This document shows positions 25,101 to 36,730 of a stretch of DNA of 64,000 bases, in pieces (within the stretch, counting starts at the first letter, position 1; the number at the start of each line of letters is the position of its first letter). The translations under genes and the position numbers were made by a program. Under the pieces are notes generated by a model. That model did no database searches, was not told where the DNA came from, and saw only the letters and a program-made list of their open reading frames with translations. The DNA comes from Atrina japonica (lineage: Eukaryota; Mollusca; Bivalvia; Pterioida; Pinnidae), in the NCBI GenBank assembly GCA_030159075.1, contig BROG01000112.1:1424042-1488041 (forward strand), read 5' to 3'.

Positions 25101-28043
25101 TTGTAGTTATTCCATTGTATTTTAACTCGCTTGAAGCATGCTGTTGTTGGTAACATGTCAAGCATTGTGTTGCCTGGTGTGTTTGCTAATTCTATAGCAA
25201 CATTTTCAGATGAAAGGGCAAAAGAAGTAAATTCTGATGACATGTACCCAAGCACAACAAGTTCAAAAAGAAATGTATCTAATTCAGCACCATTTGATAC
25301 AAGACCAATGTCCAGATGAAGCATATCATTTGTAGTTAATTTTGTATCGCAAAGTTTTTCTATAATCGCATGTCTAGAAATCATACCACTTAAATGGACC
25401 GTTTTCAAACACAAGCCAAGCTCGCAAGACTTTTCGCATATCGCCTCTGTTTTCCCTTGTCCTGGTATATCGGATGTATATACAGCAACATTTGGAAACA
25501 ACATTTGGTACAGTTGAGATAAATTCTTCTTGGACAATGGTTCAATTTCGATAGTGAAGTTTTTGAAGAAGTTAGGGAATGTATCTGTTTGTTTTCCTCG
25601 GTAAACAACTGCCATGACATTTCTATAAGAATTTGTTTTCTGTAATCTTCTTACAAGGCGATGTTGGACATCAACAAGTAGAAGCTCAACGAATGCAATG
25701 CAATAAAGAACAGTAAAGTCATCCCTTGAATCTTTGATTCTCTTCAAAAAAATTTTGATTTCATCCCACGTTGTGTTTTCACTACAAATGATAATCTGAT
25801 TGGATTCTGGTAGACTTTCAGTTGAATGAACATATATTGATAATATGGTTTGCAGGCTGATATTACTATTAGCATCAAGTCGCATAAAAACCAGCTGTCC
25901 TTTTTGAATAGAATCGGATGTCCGTTCTCTTACTGACTTTGGTATGCATCGCTTTCTGTCCGAAATATTTTCCAAATGTCTACCAATTTCACTGATTACC
26001 AGGTTCAAGACAGCCTCTGGTGACTCACCGCGTAAATATACCTGCAATTCATCATCTATTTTCTTCGAATCAATCTTTCTTTGTTCTGGGTCAAAGTTGG
26101 GATTGATATATCGAAATAAAGAATGTGCATAGTCTCTATCCTCGCTTTTTACTAGATACTTATACAAGATAGGTAACTGATCTGCTCTGATGAAGTTCAA
26201 AACATAATGCTGATTTCGAAAACATTTGATATCTTTTTCCCATTCGATGCATTCGGTTGTCAATTTTTCTTTCAAACCATTTAAACCTTTTGCGCAGACT
26301 TCTCTAGAGAGCATCAAATAGTGAGGGTGTCCCATTCTGTGAAGATGATAATATAGCTCCGAAATATCAACAGCAACATCAACAAATTTCAAAAACTTTT
26401 TGAACATCTTTTGTCTTTCATCATCAGTAGTATGATGAGTGAATTGATTACTTTTTTCAAATCTACTTTGAATAAGTAATGCTCTGCTTCTTAAATCACT
26501 AAGATCTGAAAGTGTGTATAACGTTTCATTGCATTTAACTTGTACAGTGCAAATGTTCCCTTCTAATGAAAATTGGAACTTCCCAATACTAATGATATTG
26601 TCAATTCTGTCTCTTGTTTTTTCGGTCCTGTTTGCAAATGTCTGATAAAAGTCCTTCAAGTTGTGAAGATGTGATGAACATTCGTCACATTTAACAGCAA
26701 GTTTATTGACTTTACTTGTTTCAAAACTAGTCCTTACTATTTCAATAAACTCAAGTATATCTAAAGGTTTGTCATCTGGTATTGTTAGAAGTGGGCTCAA
26801 AAATGCTTTCACTTCTACCAGATTTGCAAAAACTGAAAGATGTTGGTCAAAGTAGTCTCCCTCAACAGCATCCATTAGATTACGAATATCCTCATGTATG
26901 ATGGTCTTTATGAAAGTGAGAAGTTCTGAACATTTTGATAGAACACTCATTGTTTCTGTAATAATGTCACTGAAATTTAGAATTTCTGACTCCATTTTCT
27001 TCAGAAATATATCAGCTTTTACATAAGTCCAAGTTTCAAGAACTTCCTTGTCTTTTGCATGAAGGAGAGCTAAATGATCAAAATCCCTTTGAGTACTCTC
27101 TGATATGGTGAAGCGAAATAAAATTTTCAAATTTACAACAGCTTTCATTCTTTCAATGAGCTTTGGTACACTATAGATCCTCTTCAAACAACTTTTGTAT
27201 TCCATCAGAAACTGAACACCACAGAGGTTTTCAGCCCGTACGAGTTCAGAGTTCATGTCATCATATGTTAGGCATGAAAAATCATCCAAAAATGTGAATA
27301 ATCTTACATTACCGCCCTCCAAAGTGACCCAAAATGTCTTGTAATGATTTACACATTGATCAGATAAAAGATCAGATAATGTTTTCATTGCTGATAGCGG
27401 TGAATGCTGATCAAATCTGTATTTTCCACAAAGGTTTTCGCACAGTGTAGATATGTCATCCATGTTTTTGTGCCAAAATATTTTGGAGTCAATGAGAGAA
27501 GACGACTTTCTTATATCCTTAGGGTTGTCTTCAAATATTTCTAGTGACTGAAATTCCTGTATGTTCATTTCACTTGATTTGAGATCATTCTCAATCCGTT
27601 TGAGTGATGTTATGGCCTCTGAACAAATTTTCCAAAAACATTCTGGAACATGAGGTTTTAAACTTAAAATGAAATATACAGTTCTGGATATTTCTTTAAA
27701 AGCCTTTTCAAAAAGATTAAATGTTGTATCAATCATATCTGTCACCGTATCACATTCTTTGTCCAGTGCAACTGCCATGAAATCTGAAATATGGTCTTTC
27801 TGCTCTGCCAAGTTTTTAAGAAATTCGTAACCAAATTCCCTATTTTCCAGTTGCGTATATGCTGTTTGAAGACATGTTTTAGCATTTACATATACTGGAT
27901 GGCTGTGAACTTCACTAATTGCCTTTCCATCGGAATGAAACACCATCTCCCAAAAGGCTCTCCTATTAAGTATTTCTCTGAACGTCAGGCTTTCTTTTTC
28001 CCCAACTACATGTAGTATGGAGGTAACTAATGCAGCAGTTGTT
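16178..28043 (-). CDS. Giant exon: AAA+ core and C-terminal part of RNF213-like protein
   Basis: This single exon of 11,866 bases encodes about 3,955 residues without interruption. Model residue numbers follow. Residues 664 to about 1900 form the helical arm. AAA module one has Walker A GETGCGKT at 1915-1922 (bases 24269-24292), Walker B FFDE with D1974, and an AACNP sensor near 2010. AAA module two has GKPGCSKS at 2232-2239, LDE with D2305, and ISNW near 2342. This spacing, about 317 residues, resembles the two active AAA units of RNF213. An acidic linker lies near 2908. A cysteine cluster (C3959, C3961, C3973, C3976) stands where the RZ finger is expected, but the histidine essential in human (H4509) is not evident. 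No RING pattern was found. The exon starts after TTTATTTTCAG at 28044 and ends at GCG|GTAAG. The open frame continues upstream to 28213, but those 56 codons look intronic. Confidence 0.9.
18107..18175 (-). other. RZ-finger-like cysteine cluster (degenerate)
   Basis: On the minus strand this stretch encodes a C-x4-C-x-C-x11-C-x2-C pattern, with the segments CELRACICG and CPIC. It sits about 650 codons before the end of the giant exon, roughly where RNF213 proteins carry the RZ zinc finger that gives ligase activity and lipopolysaccharide ubiquitylation. In the canonical RZ finger the first cysteine is followed by a short spacer and a histidine in a GHP-type motif. Here that place holds GYR, so a cysteine of the CxC pair might take over as ligand, or the domain might be inactive. 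The zinc-binding inference comes from the spacing only. Confidence 0.55.
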
Positions 28044-30019
28044 CTGAAAATAAATGTTAGTGCTTCCTTTATATATCTTTTAAAATGGAACATTGTAAAT
28101 ACACACATGTATATTTTTTGCCTGCCAATTTTATAAAAATAAGAAGGTTTATGTTTGTTATCAAACTTAAGAACAACTTTACATTTCAGTTTTAACCAAA
28201 AGATCGCCACCACCCTGCAAATACAGTGGGGCTTATGACTGTATATTTGTAAGTGTGCGTGGGTAGTTGTTTTATCTTAAAACTTATTTAATGAATTGAT
28301 TTGTCGGAAGATTCACAAATGATTAGTAAACTGACGAATATAAAATTACCATTTGAGTATACGGTCACATGATCAGTACCGGTATCATAAACATAGTAAA
28401 TTCATTTTGCCATCAGTTATTAACATGGAACTGGAAAAATGGATGCGACAAATGTATCCCTTTTCACTGAATCCTTAATTTTTGACCTACAATTATCCAT
28501 ATATCTCATTTGCGAACAATACCATAAACACTAAGTTGTTCTGATCCTTGTTTGTGAGAAACATCGAGGGTAATTTGAGGATTGAAAGAAGTGGTCAGTA
28601 AAATATTACAATTGATAAATAACTACACAGCTGTACATGGGACAATTCTGAAATGGATGCATCCATTGTTCATTTTACCAAATATTTTTTCAAATAATAT
28701 TTAACCCCCTCTATGAGTCATGTTGAATAAATGGAAGCATGAAGTAACAACACTTGGCATGTTTGCTTTCATCCAATTCAAATGTTTTCTAGATAACGTT
28801 TTAAAACATATCGACTGTCAAAACAAATATGATAATTTTTTTGAGTGTGACATAAACTGAACAAAGAAATTCAAATAAAGATTTTTTATGTGTTTCCCTT
28901 AGGGTCTTATGTTCAATTGTATTTCCGTTGGAAGCCGTCTTGGATGATGATAGATTGGCACCAAAGTAAGACCATTTGGTCAATACAGTGTAAAACATTC
29001 TTGTCATATTTGATTTCACTATAACAATATACAGATATATATAATGAATATGATTAAAACAACGGAAACCATAACGAACAGTACTAAAAAAACAAATATT
29101 AAAGTGCAAGGAGTAAAAGAAACAAACTGAGAAAATACGAGTAGAGTGGTAGAGGAAATTATCTGTGAAAAGGAAGGAGTTATAGTAGATAAGCGGAATT
29201 CTGAGTGCAAAACCAAAATAATAATAATAATAATAAAAACGATCACAAGTGAAAAACGATGCAGGCAGAATACGGTTGGTAGACGATGTGACGAAATCAA
29301 ATTTCTGGGTTTATTACATGATTATTAAAACAAGATGGTATTTCAATAGATCAGTATATGGACAAAGCCAAGGTAAAAGAATTCGTTTTGACATCACAGG
29401 CGATATAGACAGTACATTTGAGTGAAAACCGTTTTCAATTTTATATTATATCTTAACCAATAGTATTTCTCGTGAAATGTAAATGGTGACATGGCTCCTG
29501 TGTTTACATTATCAACAGCGATGGTCTTCTATCAGACTATATCTTAGCTATAATAAGACATTTACATGTCTAAGCTACTCTTGAGCTTCAAAGTAAAAAC
29601 AAAGAAATGAGTTAATACATTAATACTAGAAAAAAATTATGAGGTCATTTGTATTTTGTGTCATTTTGAAATTTACATGTATTTACCTGTCTCTATATTT
29701 TCTCAACTTACTTGAGGAAAGATGTGTCAATCTAAAAAGTTTTCTTAAGCATATTTTTTCACTGGATAGTTTCGGTATTTTGATTCTTTTAAAACAAATT
29801 CCATATCTTGTTTCACTTTTCTGTCATGTTTTCGATTTGTGCTTTTCTGTGTGAGAGCGATATGGATGAAAGTTATGTGTTGATTACTTTTGGTGTAATG
29901 TTAATATAACAACAATGTACTGGTATATTATTGTTACTTCTTGATAATACTAAACGATTTATCATTATACATATAATTTGATAATAACTTTGAACATAAA
30001 ATAAGGAGAGAAAGATAAG

Positions 30020-31735
30020 GAAGGAAATATTTTAAGTTTGGAAACCATACTACAGGAAAAATATAAGTTACCTCTTATACAATTCAATTTGCATTTCTAT
30101 GGACCAAATCGAGATAATCCTGAATTTTACAAAAGTATTGAAAATTTGACTGAAGAATCAGAAAATTAATGGAGATTTTGATCTTGTTCAGGATCCTAAG
30201 TTAGACTCTTGTAATTACAAAGCAGTAAATAACCCCACATTTAGAGAATTTATTTTAAATATAATAGTCATCTTAAGTTTAGTGGCTCCTTGGAGAGTCC
30301 AGCATTAGCAAATTAAAGATATACATGGTTTTGTAAACATCCACTGAAAAAGGCTAGATTATATTTTTTCTTGATATCTTCTGAACAAATATCTATGGTT
30401 GATTATACAAATAAAAAACAGGTTACAGAACAGACCACTCCATTGTAGATAAGAAACTTGCGATTTCCAACTTCATTCATGGAAAATGATTCTGGAAATT
30501 TAATAATAAAATTCTCAAGGATCAAACATAGAAACTGTTAAGGACACTATCAGAGATTTGTAATAACTTTATGCACTAACCCCATATACAAGAAGTTCAA
30601 TTTCTAACAGTGATAATAGCCAAATACAATACAACATAGATGATCAAAAGGTTTTTGAACAATAACCCCATGAGATTAAGGATCGTACTATTTCATATGT
30701 TTCAGCTAAAAATTCAGAAAAAATACCAGAATAAAACAATTAAAAACGAAATTGAAAATTTAGAGACTTCAAATGCATGAAATGCACTTGTAGATATCTC
30801 ATTAAGACTAGCTCAAACTAAGGAAGAACTAGAAATTATTAGAAAAGAAAACTTAAAAAGACTTATATTGAGATCTAGGGTTAAATGGATAAAAGGTGGA
30901 CAGAAACCATCAAAGTATCTTTATTCATGAGAAAAAAGAAATTATATCAATAAAACAATAACTCAAATAAACTGCAATAATAAGATAATAAGTAACCAAA
31001 AAAGAAATATCAAAATTGATTGAAAAGTTTCAATGCTGTTTATATAAAACAAATATAATGAATTACAGGATATAGTTATTTCTAACTGTAAAAATATTCG
31101 TAAATTAAATGAAATTATAGCATCATCACTTGAAGGTGAAATTGCACTTAACGAAGCTGCTGTGGCATTAAAAATATGAAAAACGATAAAAGTTCTGGGA
31201 CTGATGGTCATACTAGCGAGTTTTTCAGTTTTTTCACGAAAGATTCAGGAAATTTTGTCATGCGTTCATTAAATCAAGCTTTCACTTGAGGAGAACTACA
31301 AATAACTAAAAAAAACAAGTTATTATTACTCTTCTTCCCAGACCAAATAAACCAAGAGAATACTTTAAAAATGGAGACTAATAACACTTTGAATACTTCT
31401 TATAAAATACTTTCTAGTTGTATAGCTGATAGATTAAAACTTGTTCTCAACTATCTTATTAATGAAGATCAAAAAGGATTTATAACTGGGAGTGGTACAG
31501 GGCAGAAGACCAGATTAACGTATAATATTACAGGTACGTGTAATAATAATAATATTCCAGGTATGTTAATTATAATCAAATTTGAGAAAGCTTTTGAGTC
31601 AGTTTCTTGGAATTATATGATACCACTTTCTCTTTGGAAAATACACATATTAAATTGGAGCTCAACTGATGAAGTAAAATTGAAGAAGTACAAATCAGTA
31701 CTCAAAACGCAAGTCCATTATAACACGACGAATTA
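30020..31735 (+). mobile_element. Decayed LINE in the 6.5-kb intron
   Basis: Read with frameshifts, this holds an L1/Tx1-like LINE. Endonuclease pieces include FNLHFYGPNRDNPEFYKSI, NGDFDLVQDPKLDSCNY and YRTDHSIV. Then come WIKGGQKPSKYLYS and EKRNYINKTITQIN. Reverse transcriptase follows: LLPRPNKPREY, TSYKILSSCIADRLK, EDQKGFITGSGTGQKTRL and NIPGMLIIIKFEKAFESVSW. The catalytic D before FEKAF is K. After FESVSWNYM the text switches to sequence like dispersed repeat B. It lies antisense to the RNF213-like gene and is non-functional. Confidence 0.8.
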
Positions 31736-32206
31736 GATGTGCAAATGGTCTCAACATGAAGAACAATTACGAATCCCAAACGGGATAAGACCAGGAAGGA
31801 GTCAGCGTCTTCTGCTGGCTTGTCACACCTTATCGCAAATGTTCCATGGATCTGATCTTTGGTTCATGAAAAGAAGATTTTTAAGGATGTAACAATTTTT
31901 AGCTTTTTTGGGGTCATAGCCTCTCTTTATTCGCAAACTTTATGCAGCGCCATATGGGCATGATGCAAGCAAAGTTTGGTTAAAAATGGACCATAGCTTC
32001 TTTACTACAGTAAACTATAGTTTACTATAACAAAAACTTTGGTTTACTATAGTAAGAACTTTGGTTTACTATAGTAATATGTCTTAAGACTGAATAACAA
32101 ACTAAAGATAAATGAAAAAAACCATCAGTAATCAAATAGTAGTAAAACCATCCAAAATGAAGTTTATTATATGAGAAATGTATTTCTTGATGAACAGTTT
32201 TCTATG

Positions 32207-32210
<4 letters not shown>

Positions 32211-32262
<52 letters not shown>

Positions 32263-32306
32263 ATGCATGTGTTTTATAGTTCATGTGTGTACGTTTCTCT
32301 TTGTGT

Positions 32307-32348
<42 letters not shown>

Positions 32349-32349
32349 T
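32211..32349. repeat. (GA)n and (GT)n microsatellites in the intron
   Basis: A GA run at 32211-32261 and a GT run at about 32307-32347 are separated by about 45 bases. Confidence 0.97.
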
Positions 32350-32564
32350 CATGTTACATCCTGATTTTTTTCAAGAACAGTATACATTGAAGGTTTGCCA
32401 CTACCATGAACGCTATGTCAATTTTAACATTAAAGTAATGTAAAAAATTAAAGTACTAAATAATACTCCATGGTGGTAGAAGCATTCTTGATGTGCAGAT
32501 TGATTTTCATTTACAAGTAACTTTCATCCTTGTCATTAGATATGTACATGTATTTCTTTTAAAA

Positions 32565-32880
32565 TCTAATCTATCTATCTATCTATCTATCTATCCTTTT
32601 ATCTTTCTATTCATCTATCAGTATATCATTCTAGGCTATATATCTTTGTATCAAAATTGATAATCTATTTAATATTTTCATCTTTATTTATTGATTGATT
32701 TATTTATTTACTTATTTATTGATTTATTCATTTCATTTATCTATTTATTTACATATTTATTTTAGTAATCATTTATTTATTTACTTACTTATTTATTCAT
32801 TTATTCATTTCATTTATTTATTTACATATTTATTTTAGTAATCATTTATTTATTTACTTACTTATTTATTCATTTTCTGT
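32565..32880. repeat. CTAT run and TTTA-rich repeat
   Basis: A (CTAT)n run is followed by TTTA-rich sequence in which a unit of about 70 bases with ATTTATTTTAGTAATCATTT occurs twice (about 32750 and 32830). Confidence 0.85.
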
Positions 32881-34548
32881 CAATTTTAATTTCCTTTTTA
32901 CTTGAATTTGTTTATCTTTAAGTTGCATATTTCATATCATCTTTATCAGTGTGTGCTTAGTTGCTTACACAGTAGGTGCAACTATATGAGATGGATTATG
33001 TATGAGTCTGTGACTGAGAGATATTTTTGTGTTGTCTATGTTATTCAAAAACATGCTTAGATCTAAAACATGATAAAAATAAAGTTTGCATCATAAAGTG
33101 GTGGGCTCAGGGCACCAACCCTGAAATCATTATTGAGCAATCTCGGTCCTGATTTGTATATTCCTTTATATTTCACCCTCGAAACCTCGAAGTTCGAGTA
33201 ATTACCTGCAAATTTATAAAAAGTCAATGTCGTAAGACAGATCCTGAACCTGGAAGATTAAACAAAAGATGTTTTGATAACCGGGTGGCAAGTAAGTACT
33301 GACTTATTCGTAGTAGTAATTTACAGTATTGTTAATTAATTAACATCAATCAAAACAGAAATAATATATAAAGACTACGATTTTGAGTACAAGTGGTATT
33401 TCAACTTTTAGAACAACCGGTACCGTAGGCTACTGCAAGATTATAGGCCTTATCTGTCGACGATCGTTTATATCCTAATCAGATACATAATAAAGATAAA
33501 GTATTAACACGTGTTTTATATTTGAAAACTATATATGACAAAATATGTGCGAACTATGAAAACGAAATTCCAAACATCACTTATTTTACATAAAATTAAG
33601 AACCTGCATCGGTCGAAATGTAGATTTCCGGAACTCTCGAAACCTTCAACTCTGGAAACCTCGATGTAGCACAAGTTCAAAAGGTGAAACTGAATGGGTA
33701 GAAGGGTTGATGGATGGATGTATAGACAGATGGATAGACAGGCGATGGGCATACAGTAATGGCAATAGTTCATTTGACCAATTGACCTGAATAAATAGTT
33801 ATGGATATTCGTGTTCTAATTCTGGGTACTCATTTCAGTTTTAACATTCTGAGCTGAATACAAAATGAGTACTCTGACTGCTTGCCTCCGGTAAAGAATC
33901 ATCAAAATCCCTACAATGCTTTCCAAGAACAATCTGACCATTGGAAAAAATGCCTCCTTTTTACAGATTTAAAAAAAATATTTAAAAATTCTGGAAATAG
34001 CAACTCAGCAACATTTTTTCACAAAAGCATTTCTTAACCTAAATACATATAAAATACATAAAATGAATGCATAATAGTGAATACAAGGGGAGACAATTAA
34101 ATAAATACTTAAACAGAACGCGTCAAAATATTATTATCTGATTTTGATAAAAAAAATGCACAAACTTGAATAAAAAAATTGTCATGTAGATCTCTCGGAT
34201 ACAAGCCGTTTTTCAATACAAACAGCCATTCTGAAGGAGACGATTTTCAAAGAGGAATACCCTTTTTACCTTTTTTGCTCTGCCCTGGCCCCACCCCTCA
34301 GCCCATACAGCCAAAAACACAAACTTTGTAGAGGACTTTGAGAACTTGTTTCCTACAAAAGTTTGTTAAATTTCCTTCAGACGTATCAGTGGAGAAGTAA
34401 AATATGTGAAAAATTTAACGACGGACGACGAACAATGAGTGATGACCATAACTCACTTAAAGCATTTATAAAAACAATGGAGAATTGTGTAAATAGATAC
34501 AGGATATTTGAATATATTAATATATTTTAATTTTGTAAAATATATTAC

Positions 34549-36167
34549 CTGGTGTTTATCTTCTGATGGAAGTCCCGTAGGATTTCTGTTAAGTCTTCAA
34601 AGGTGAGATTCGATCCACTTGTTTTGGCATCTAGATGATCACAGTATAAATCTACTGCTGCTTCTGATAAAGAATCTATGCAAGGCATCAACGCAATAAA
34701 ATTCTTCATTGGAAGTTGTTTAGGAGCGATAAACACAGATTTCAAATTGTTTTGTATATAACTGAAACATTTGAGTTTTGAAATGTCACTGAATACTGTG
34801 TATGCATTCACTGCCCGTTTAAACCCATTATCCCTTTTTCTTGGAATTTTGGTAGTCACTTGGAACCAGTTAATTACAATGGTACCTAAGGCTTTAGTGT
34901 TATCCTCTGAAAAGGAATTGTCAGAGCACAACTTTAAAAATAATGTTCGGAAGGAATCGTCCTTAAAATGGGAAATTTTCTCCAAAACAAGCAGTTGGTC
35001 TTCTTGTGAATTGAACAGTTTTTCACGATCATGCAAGTGAGACAGATTCTGGGCAAGTACTTTCATTGATACACCACTAGGAGCACTTTCAATAATGCTT
35101 TCTAAGTATCTAATTACTCCATTCTGTACTGAAATTGTAATTCTGGTTTTATATTTTATATTAATGAGCTTAAAATCCTCACACAGTTGGGATAACTCGC
35201 CAGTAACTGTCTTTAATATTTTCTTTTCGACCAACGACTCTGCTTTAACGAGAAAGTCACTTACACCAGGGGTTTGATTGGCTGAAAATTGCTCCTGAAG
35301 CAGTGTTAGACCACCGTTCAAATCTTTAAAGCACAGAACATGGAACAGCTTCTCCATGATAGGAATCTGATCTTCATCACTGACATTGCATAAATTCAAA
35401 AACAGTTGCATGATATCGTCTGATGGCATTCCTTGTTCACATTCAGTTCGAGTCATATTTGATTCTAAAATGGTGTTTATACTTCCTGGAGGCAGAATCC
35501 GAAGACAGTGCTTTGTAAACTGAAGGTAACAATAGTTTGGATAGCCATTTTTAAATATTTCTAGTATTTTACTCCTACCATTATATATTAATTCCAAAAC
35601 AGAGTCAGGGATGGTTGATAAATGCTTTATTATAACCATTGCTGCTTGTGGGGTAAGAAGTTCTTTTGCTTTTAACTTACAGTATTTCACTATGTAACAA
35701 ATCATGAAGTGACAAAACTTTTGATCAGATAAAATATGTGTCTTCGTCTTTAAAAGACAATCAACTATATCCTTTTCTGTGATACTGATGTTGTCCAGTA
35801 AGTACCTAACTTCCTGAAGTTGTTTTTCCAAAGTACATTCATTATTTATTATGTCTGCGGTATGCATTGCTAATCCTTCGATGATATATTCAGGTGTTTT
35901 ATTATAAATATCTCTTTGAAATAGCCGAGAATATACTCGCCTGTCAAGTATTTCATGTTTCAAAACAGGAAATCCTAACAAAGAATGCATACATTTGTAA
36001 GAATAAGTAAATTTTCCTACTTCCGGAACAGAGATAGTTGCCTCCCAAAAGCGTTGACTAACTTTTTTCAGCTCAGTGTCTTCAAATGTTCGGTCATAGC
36101 AATGTAACTTAATTGTTGATATACTTTCTGATTCTGTTTCTGGTACAAACAACTTGAAAAGTATTTT
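34549..36167 (-). CDS. N-terminal large exon of RNF213-like gene
   Basis: This 1,619-base exon encodes residues 125-663 of the model and the first two bases of residue 664. Its acceptor is TTTATTACAG just above 36167 and its donor is CACCAG|GTAATA at 34549. Ending in phase 2, it fits the giant exon, whose first base completes an AG|A arginine codon; this agreement ties the two large pieces into one gene across a 6,505-base intron. Near the start, the residues FWEATISVPEVGKFTYSYKC resemble the second half of the CBM20-like carbohydrate-binding region reported in RNF213 N-terminal arms. The rest is a helical, leucine-rich repeat-like arm with no catalytic motifs. The first codon is phase 0 (AAA, Lys). 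No start codon is required here, since the frame opens straight at the acceptor. Confidence 0.82.
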
Positions 36168-36730
36168 CTGTAATAAACAATAATATCGAATGTGTAAAAA
36201 AAGGCCATCTCAAGCTAACACTTGGTAGCGAATAATTATTTGATTTTCCACATTACCAATTTTCATTTTACTGAAATACAATTACAATAGCTATTGGTAT
36301 ACACGTACACACCCTCGACTATCATTTCATTCTTTTTAATTATAATTTAACACATTACAGATCCACTTGGGGAATAGACGTCACTTTTTAACTGGTTTTT
36401 CATTCAAAATAACGTATAATGCACATGGCAACTTTTGGTCCAAAATGCCACTAATTAGTCAGAAAAAAGCAATAATTTGATATTTATTCGTTATTATTTT
36501 GGTAGCAATACATAATGTGCAGAGATGAATTTTGAAATCAGTACACGTAAAATCATATCTTTGTGGTTATAATGTTGATATTTTACTAAACATTATATAT
36601 GATAAAAAGATTGAAATAGTAACAAATAATCGTATAAAAAGGTACAATTCCACCCATCAATTTTAACATCAACACCTACAGCTCCATCTGGCTAGGGAGT
36701 ACGAGAATATCATATATTTGACCAAATACC

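Larger units (their letters stand above)
28044..34548 (-). other. 6.5-kb intron of the RNF213-like gene
   Basis: It is bounded by CAG|GTAATA on the donor side and TTTATTTTCAG on the acceptor side, in phase 2. It holds the decayed LINE at 30020-31735, a palindrome cluster near 32000 and microsatellites at 32.2-32.9 kb. The first 170 bases next to the giant exon are open in frame but read like non-coding AT-rich sequence. Confidence 0.75.

Noticed and set aside
16371..27000. Plus-strand open frames opposite the giant exon
   Set aside because: They are antisense shadows of a long conserved coding exon.
28044..28213. Upstream 56 codons open in frame with the giant exon
   Set aside because: They begin at GTG, read like AT-rich intron, and a strong acceptor at 28044 restores exact phase with the upstream exon.
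31371..31736. Plus-strand open frame of 121 codons as a gene
   Set aside because: It is a piece of a decayed LINE reverse transcriptase with a lost catalytic aspartate.
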